Shown here: positions 57,046-64,000 of the stretch, piece after piece
Layout of the letters: the number at the start of each line of letters is the position of its first letter
How positions within the stretch are numbered: position 1 is the stretch's first letter
NCBI GenBank assembly: GCA_963854835.1
Contig: OY978530.1
Location: forward strand, 10,046,372-10,110,371
Direction of reading: 5' to 3'
Origin: Megamerina dolium
Taxonomy: Eukaryota; Arthropoda; Insecta; Diptera; Megamerinidae
DNA: 64,000 nt
Translations under genes and position numbers: made by a program
Notes under the pieces: generated by a model
What the model was told of the DNA's origin: nothing
The model's database searches: none
Seen by the model: only the letters and a program-made list of their open reading frames with translations

Positions 57046-59550
57046 ATGAGTCGTCTCAAGATATGCCACTGGAACGCCAACGGCCTAAGCCAGCACCGTT
57101 TGGAGCTAATTCAATTCCTTGAATTCAACCAGATCGACATAATGATGATATCTGAGACCCATTCCACTGGCAAAAATTGCTACCGAATACCATATTACAA
57201 ACTGTACACCACAAATCATCCGCATGGTGAGGCACGTGGAGGAACTGCCATATTGATAAAAAGCAGAATAAAACATCATGTTCTCGAAGATTTCAGTAGA
57301 GTCTACTTGCAAGCAACATCTATATGTCTGGAAGAATACATCTCTAAGCTAGTAATATCTGCGATATACTGTCCCCCAAGATACAGTATTACCGAACAGC
57401 AATATAAAGAATTTTTCTCAACTCTTGGTAGCAAATTCTTGGTTGCTGGCGATTTTAACGAAAAAACACACTCACTGGGGCTCCCGCTTAATAACTCCAA
57501 AAGGCAGAAGACTATGTTCAATCATCACTAACCACGGCTACGATGTTATTTCAAATGGTCAACCGACATATTGGCAGACGGACAAGAGGAAGATAACCAA
57601 TCTCATAGACTTTGGAGTCGCCAAAGGTTTGCAGATGGAAATCTGACTGATGGTCTAATCTGACCACTCACCCACGGTAATATCTATAAAATCACCAAGC
57701 CTTCAAGGCAATTGCGTTAGAAAGAAAATAGACTGGTTGAAATTTAAGAAATATATAAATTCCTATCTTCCTCTAAGTACTGTATTAAGAAATGGACACT
57801 ATGTAGACTCAGCACTCGAAAAATTCAACCAGCTGCTCTCATTAGCTCTCAGCTCAGCCACCTACACAAGGGTATGCAAGCAATCAAACTATAGCCCATA
57901 CACTCCAGCCGACATTGAATTGCTAGTAAGACAGAAAAGAAGACTCCGAAGGCAATGGCAATAATTCAGATCACCGAATCTGAAAACACAGGTACAGCAC
58001 TGCACTCGAAAGTTAAAGCAAGCCTTAAAAAATAAAAACAACAAAGAGTTAGAAGAGCACATAGCGAAATTAACACCTGGTGAAGCGTCAGACTACTCTT
58101 TGTGGACATCAGCAAAAAACTCAAATCGGACAATTCCCACTGATTCTCCCATCCGTTTGAGTGACGGTAATTGGGCTAGAAGCAACTGTGAGAAGGGTGT
58201 GGGTTTTGCAAACCACCTAAAAAGTGTGTTTACACCCAATCCACCCTCTTCACAGTCCTCATTATCAAAATTAACTTCTCAACCTTGCTCAATAACGTTC
58301 AAAATTCAAAAAAAAAGGACATATTCAAAGCAATTTATAAAGATTTAAACCCAAAAAAATCACCTGGTCTGGATAAAATTAGCGGTGAAATGATAAAAGA
58401 GCTACCTCCGGCTTCAGTAATTCATCTCATGCACATTTTCAATGTTATCCTTCGTATTAAACACTATCCCAAATCCTGGAAAACTTCAAAAATTATTATG
58501 ATAGCAAAACCGGGAAAAGACCCTACAAAAGTTGCATCGTACAGACCTATCAGCCTCCTGCCTCAACTCTAAAGTATTCGAAAAGCTACTTGTCATGAAT
58601 ATAACTCCATTTATTAATCTCAACCAACTGATTCCTCAACATCAGTTTGGATTTAGAAAACAGCACGGCACAATAGAACAAGTCCACCGCATTGTAACTC
58701 TGTAAGGAACACTTTTAAAGAAAAAAAGTATTGCTCAGCTGTCTTTCTTGATATCACTCAAGCTATCCATAAAGTATGGCACGATGGCCTTATTTACAAA
58801 CTCAAACTATTACTGTCTGCAAATGTCTCCTCATTGCTTAGTAGCTACCTCACGAAAAGACAATTTCTCGTACATCACAAGGATTACACAACAAATCTAT
58901 TGGATATTCACGCTGGCGTTCCTCAAGGAAGCGTTTTGGGCCCCTTACTGTATCTCTTATACACTTCAGATATGCCCAACAATAACTATACATTCATATC
59001 GACCTTTACTGATGATACGGCAATATTGTGCTCTCGCTCTAACTCCATAGAAGCTACTAAACTCCTGCAGACTCATGTCGATTCTCTAGAAATCTGGCTA
59101 GCAAAATGGCGTATAAAAGTCAATGAATCAAAGAGCGTACATGTAACCTTCACGCTAAGGCTAGATACATGTCCCGCACTTAAAATTAATGGCCAATCAG
59201 TTCCACAATGTTCCTGAACAAAGTACTTGGGTATTCACCTCGACAGAAGGCTGACCTGGAAAAATCACATAGAGGCAAAGAAAACTCAGATCAAGCTTAA
59301 AATTAATCAGTTATGGTATCTGCTACACAAAAGATCAAAGTTGAATATCGAATACAAAGTGATATTATATAAAGCAATCCTGAAGCCAATCTGGACTTAT
59401 GGTATTCAGTTTTGGGGCACCGCATCTCCCTCAAATATCGAAAAATTGCAGCGAATACAATCTAAGTGTCTGCGAATTATTGTAAAAGCTCCTTGGTATA
59501 AGAGGAACGTTAACATCCATCGAGATTTAAATGTACCCACAATTTCTTAG
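57046..59550 (+). pseudogene. jockey LINE 2 ORF2 (endonuclease, RT)
   Basis: Starts with ATG at 57046. The endonuclease (57046-57531) shows ICHWNANGLS, DIMMISETHST, GEARGGTAILIKS and VAGDFNEKTHS; a shift near 57510 precedes the rest. The RT has KKSPGLDKISGEMIKELP (58350s), IAKPGKDPTKVASYRPISLL (58500s), FGFRKQHGT, AGVPQGSVLGPLLYLLYTSD (58910s) and STFTDDTAILC (59000s). The C-terminal part (59227-59550) is LGIHLDRRLTWKNHIEAKKT and HRDLNVPTIS. Breaks are at about 57530, 57650, 58340, 58570 and 59216. The catalytic residues of the RT palm (TDDTA) survive. The family resembles jockey LINE 1, but the copies are not close. Confidence 0.83.
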
Positions 59551-59811
59551 GAAGTTTCAATGTCCTGCAGAAGCTACATTCAAAAATTACACAATCATCC
59601 GAATCCCCTTGCTAGGCAATTGTTGCTGAGCATGGGGCATCGTCGATTAAAAAGAAAAGACACACTGAATATGCTATGAAATTGCTATACCTCGCGACTC
59701 AACAAATTGTGATGGAACGTAGGGAATATCACATAATTTTAGTTAGTATGTAAGATTTGAATACTTATTGTTAGTTTCTAAGTATTTTAGAAAGATTCAA
59801 TAAAAAAAGAT

Positions 59812-60048
59812 AAAATAATAAATAAATATGTGGCACATAAAGCCCCAAAGGGCTCATTGGCCGAGCTTCTCTTCCATTACTGTTGTGCGTCTTAAATGTT
59901 GGACAATATTAGAAGGGACCTACTTATTTTAACCGGTTCCGAACGGCAGAACACTTGTGACATCACTTTTTCTGAGCTTCGTCAAAGAGTTCTTTAAGAA
60001 GCATTTTCATGGTAAGTTGTTACTGTCGGAAGAATTGCCAATTGCCAG
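59812..60048 (-). repeat. tRNA-derived SINE, copy 3, 5'-truncated
   Basis: Reverse complement of the SINE body and tail: GTGCCACATATTTATTTATT at left, back to about GGCAATTGGCAATTC at right. Flanks ATAAAAAAAGAT (59800-59811) and ATAAAAAAGAT (60049-60059) form a near-identical target duplication. The tRNA-like head and about 100 bp of the body are absent, as in LINE-type 5' truncation. Confidence 0.85.
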
Positions 60049-60082
60049 ATAAAAAAGATTGTTTAACAAAAAAAAAAAAAAA

Positions 60083-61019
60083 GGAAGCGATTCCGAGCAA
60101 CTTGTCTGAAGAACGCAAAGTTTTTTGCTGGATACTGGTTCAAACGACTTCAATTAACTAACAAACCCAATTTGTTATATTCTTATAATTTTAAATCTAT
60201 GCACACTTCAAGAATATTTTGATGTTGTCATATGTGTTTCATTCAAATGTTTTTCTTGCTTGCAAATTCTTGCAAGTAAAAATTTATCCAGTAAAAACTA
60301 GTGAGTTCCCTCTGCCATCTTACGCTCTCATTTTTTCTATTATTGCAAGTTTTTTGGTGTTAACAAACACCATTTGACAAAAAATGGTCATTTGTACGAA
60401 TTTGCGTGAATTTTCTGTAAACAAACACACCTAATACGAGTATATATACTAAAACATTTGAAATAGATTTTGTTCCAGAAAACTTACTTCAAGACATTTC
60501 TCATTATTCGTTGGGCTAGAAATAGCCACATATGAAAGGCGTGTTACCCTTGCGTTTGACGAACTCTTAGGGCTAATAACTGTACTCGTGCAGTTGACTT
60601 GCCTGACGACATACAAAAACAAATGCCAAATAAGCATTACGTTAAAATACAATAGTGATTTGGTGAAGTGGTGGTGTTCCGGTGGTTTTGGTGATTAGAT
60701 GGAATAAAAAAGAAAAGCGCATGTCCGAGTTGAGGCACGACTGGAGAGCGGAGCAACAGCAGACGCAGTAAGTGTGTAAAGTCAACGATTCAGCTCCGAG
60801 TTGTTTAAGTCACTCTATACTTAAACAAATGAAAGTCACCGTTAAATGGCACACGTCACATTGTTATTACTGATCTCTATTGGCATTGATGTTATCACTG
60901 CTCTTCGATGTAAATAAATATCTCAACGTGACGGCGGCGTGGGAAATTGCTGATCGTAGTTTTTCTTTTTAATATATAAATTACATTCAACATTCAACAT
61001 AACACTACATAAATTACAT
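60083..61019. other. no gene seen
   Basis: Mostly AT-rich. 60650-60960 is more GC-rich and may be 5' leader of the LINE that follows, though I see no start motif. Confidence 0.4.
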
Positions 61020-64000
61020 ACGGAGGAACAGCCTCCGGCTGCACCTTCAAGCGCAACGCGGAGGCATGCCTCAGCCATTCTATGGGGTGTTTGGCGGCTA
61101 CATTGTAAATGCTAGGGGTAGGATCCTTGAAATACAAACAAAATATCTCTTTATGTTTTCACAAAGAAGCGATAGGGCTGGGACTTCAGCCCAAATGTCG
61201 GGGAAAGCAGTGGCCGCTATCACTGTCGGGCATGGGGAGAGACAACCCTCTTTACGTGTGGACAAGGCCACACCTCTACTTGAACGGAAGCGGCTTCTAG
61301 TAGTTACAATGCTACCGCCAACTAGAAGATGCATCGCAAGGGTGCCGTAGTCCTTGAACACGCAGACCTTGAAAGAGTTGCTAGTATCGCGACAGCAGAA
61401 GAAGATAAACTTCTATGCTCACCGAAGAACCCTGTGGGTACCACTCCGGAAAGAACGAGAGGATCCCTAAGGAAACCTACCAAGTAAGGACTGAATGCCA
61501 AAGCACAGTACAAGGTCGCATTCAAAATTTGCAGTCGCTTTGAAGGCAAACGCAACCTCTCGGCAGAGGAGAAGGAGAGCTTTATTTGGGATTTGGAAAA
61601 AGGACGCGAACACTTCGCTGCTTGCGTGTGGTACACCGCCTCGGATCGGAAGTTTGCAAACCGGATCGAGGAGACCATTGCGGGCAAACGACAACGTTCA
61701 ACTGACACAAAGGTTCCCAGCGGAAAGAGGAGGAGGAAGAAGGAAACCAGGAACCACGGGCATGTTGAAGAACAGCCATCCACGTCCAGGGCGGCAGCTG
61801 AAGCTAGTCAAATAGCTAAACGACATCTAATCGTGGCACTGATTGACAAAAGCAACCCCCTTGGACAAATGACTCAAGAAAGGAGGAAGCCATGATTGCC
61901 AAAATGGAGGAATTTTATGATCTTGACGCAGTTAAACCAAACTGCTCCGCCAAATGATGGCATGGGTGCGTTTGATTTAATTGCGTCAAGATCCTAAAAT
62001 TCGACTACGATCCCTCACTACAATGGGTAGAGGGAGTAGCTAGTGCATACAGTGGATAGGAACAACATTCCGTCTGTACCCAAAGTAAAAGTAATAATAC
62101 CTCGAGTGGTGCAGCCACTCAACAACAAAACCTGACGTACCGACACAGGACTGGAGGGTCTTGCACGTGGCCAAACAAGCGAAAGCAGACATTGGCCAGG
62201 TCTACAACCTGCAGATCAACAAGTCGGCAGCGGATGTGCTCTATGATAGATTTGGGACAATGGCTGGGGATGTAGGTAGTGTATACCTACGACTAAAGAA
62301 ACGACACCCCCAAGATGACAATACGAACACACTTGAGACCGAGGAGGTGGAAAAGACCTAGGAGTGGAAAACTTTCTAGAAAGCTCGCTGATGCTACAAT
62401 TCACAGGCGAGGAGATGGTGGAAGTAGCCACTCCCATGGAAACCCAAGCAACAGATGCTGAAGGTTCTCCAGAAAAACCTGCATCGTAGTAAGACTGCCT
62501 CAGTCGAAATCCTCATTACTTTAGAGAAGGACGACGACGAGATGTCTTTAGTCCAGGGACCCTGGTTCGCATCTTGCAATAAGGTTACTGGGCTAAAGTC
62601 AGCTAACTACACGACGCACTTTCCAAGTATTAATGCTTAGGTAAGAACTGCTATCATGATAAAGAAAAGCATGTACTCATATATTCTCTATAATCTCTCC
62701 ATAGACGACCTGTCCTTGGTAGCCGAAGAGGGTGGCAAAGATAAATCGTTACTCTTTGCACCCCCTACATGGCTTACGATGTTGAATCGCCACCACAAGA
62801 ACTGCGCACGCTGGCAGATACAACCTGCACTTATCGGGTTGGATGCAAACAGTCACCACTCCGGATGCCCGGACATCAACGACAGGGGTGAGTCACTTTT
62901 TCAATTTATTCTCGAAACTAATCTAGTTATCGCTAACAGGGGTGAGGAACGGACTTGCATTGAACCCATATCGAAAAATGTTCTCGATATAATTCTCTAC
63001 AGTAATATAAATACTATGATCGGAGATTGGATGGTACTCGACAAACCATTCTTTTGCGACCATAAATATATAAGCTTTGTTGTAACCTTCAATCTTAAGC
63101 TGTTAGGTAAAGTTCTAGGAATCTCAGGAATACAAACTGGGTTCTATACAGGAGGATACTAGATAGCAGGTTAGGAACGCCACTAAAAATAAATACTTAC
63201 GCAGAGGCTGACCGCAACCTTGCAACTCTTACGTCTTATTTATGCAAAGATTTTCAAATTTCATGCCACGCAAACAAAGCGCAGCAAAGATGCAATTTGC
63301 GAAATATGTTTAAGCTCACCAAACAGGAGAAACAGAGAGAATGCTGGAATGAACATATATCTATTAAAATTGTATAAGAATAACATCCGCAAGACCAAAA
63401 GGAACTCCTGAAAAGAGTTTTGTGTTCGAATTGTAAAAACATCAGAGATGTCTAGGCTAAGGAAGTTGCTGTCAAAACAACCCACCATGCCGAACTTAAT
63501 TAGAAACGAAAACGGAGAATGGGCAAGGAACTGTTTGGAGTTTCTGGATATACTAATAAACACACACTTCCCTTGGTGCAACGAGATGAATAATCTCGTG
63601 CTGGTCGAACCTAGGCAAAGCAGTGTACCCGAAGGCCTGGTAGTCAATGACAGGGCAATGAATTCTTTTGAGGCATTCAAATCACCCGAAACTGACGGGA
63701 TCTTCCCAGCAATGAACAGGTGAACAGGTGATACCATGGCTCAAAGAAATATATAAGGGATGTCTGAGGTATGGTTATGTGCCTGTGATCTGGAGGAACG
63801 CAAAGGTTGTGTAGATATTCATATCCAAGGTAGGTCGATGAAGTCACTTGAGGCCTAACGACTACAGACCAATAAGCTTGACCTCATTCATTCTCAAAAC
63901 CTTCGAATAAATCATCGATACATTTGTTAGGGAAAGTTTATACCCTAATATACTATCGAAATCTCAACAAGCCTACACAAAAGGAAAATCTACGGAAACC
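61020..64000 (+). mobile_element. LOA/R1-like LINE 2, decayed, runs off the window
   Basis: ORF1 fragments at 61470-61900 (NLSAEEKESFIWDLEKG, RKKETRNHGHVEEQPSTS, ALIDKSNPLGQM) and 62110-62360 (WRVLHVAKQAKADIGQVYNL, DVGSVYLRLKKRHPQ). ORF2 starts near 62455 (LKVLQKNLHRSKTASVEILI). Endonuclease and RT continue to the end of the window. It is distinct in sequence from LINE copies A and B. Confidence 0.75.
62455..64000 (+). pseudogene. LINE 2 ORF2 (endonuclease and RT start), partial
   Basis: Endonuclease pieces are MSLVQGPWFASCNKVTGLKS, then (after a TAG at about 62638) AIMIKKSMYSYILYNLSIDD, GLDANSHHSGCPDINDRGES, ETNLVIANRGEERTC and FFCDHKYISFVV. The RT start (63448 on) is SRLRKLLSKQPTMPNLIRNE, then FEAFKSPETDGIFPAM, where the usual KSPGPDGIFPALLQ pattern is altered. 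Further RT (IYKGCLRYGYVPVIWRNAKV, YRPISLTSFILKTFE, QAYTKGKSTET) reads in shifted frames up to 64000. Stops at about 62638, 63161, 63411 and 63722. The rest lies beyond the window. Confidence 0.75.

Larger units (their letters stand above)
55459..60082 (+). mobile_element. jockey-like LINE 2, near full length, decayed
   Basis: ORF1 (about 56090-56870) is followed by ORF2 (57046-59550), 3' UTR and a poly(A) run (60068-60082). SINE copy 3 (59812-60048) sits near the 3' end, flanked by ATAAAAAAAGAT-type repeats. Order and motifs are jockey-clade. The 5' boundary is not resolved; sequence from 55459 on adjoins MITE copy 3. About eight frame breaks are visible. Confidence 0.8.

Overview
The window reads as transposon-packed, gene-poor insect DNA. 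The element set points to a higher dipteran: Ty3/gypsy elements of the errantivirus type, BEL/Pao, jockey, LOA-like and RTE LINEs, several mariner subfamilies, a rosa-like mariner relative, Tc1, and long (TA)n tracts. A tephritid fruit fly is my best guess, but that is inference. I see no convincing host protein gene, no rRNA, no CRISPR and no functional tRNA gene; the only tRNA-like sequence is the head of a SINE. Almost every open frame is transposon protein or a shadow of it.

Layout. 0-2.2 kb: half of a Harbinger-type MITE next to a deleted gypsy element (minus strand). 2.2-6.86 kb: 5'-truncated LOA-like LINE (copy A, minus) containing a 5'-truncated RTE LINE (copy A). 6.86-13.2 kb: errantivirus-like gypsy element (plus) with broken RT, integrase and env, split by a dead mariner. 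13.2-17.4 kb: LTR-like sequence and the broken gag of another gypsy element. 17.4-23.4 kb: a cluster of Tc1/mariner elements (one apparently intact, set in TA repeats) and a tRNA-derived SINE. 24.0-31.4 kb: a gypsy solo LTR, then a jockey LINE (minus) hit by a complete MITE and by a full-length RTE (copy B).

31.4-47.0 kb is one nest that target-site duplications resolve layer by layer. A BEL/Pao element (two ~294-bp LTRs, TSD TTACA) contains a full-length LOA-like LINE (copy B, 13-bp TSD). That LINE contains a solo LTR (TSD AGTAG), which in turn contains a full-length RTE (copy C, 14-bp TSD). 47.2-48.8 kb: a Tc1 element with an intact transposase. 49-54.3 kb: gypsy pol and RTE relics, microsatellites, a psq/pogo-type helix-turn-helix relic and a second SINE. 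55.0-60.1 kb: a third MITE, then a nearly full-length but decayed jockey (plus) with a SINE in its 3' end. 61-64 kb: a decayed LOA/R1-like LINE that runs off the window.

Functionally, the only proteins that look capable of acting are two DNA transposases (19741-20817 and 47435-48475). The LINE, BEL and gypsy genes carry stops, frameshifts or deletions. The most informative observations are: two RTE copies with different TSDs that share the same two premature stops; LINEs with (TA)n tails; a LINE whose ORF1 and ORF2 lie in one frame separated by UGA; a three-copy tRNA SINE; and the TTA-flanked MITE family.
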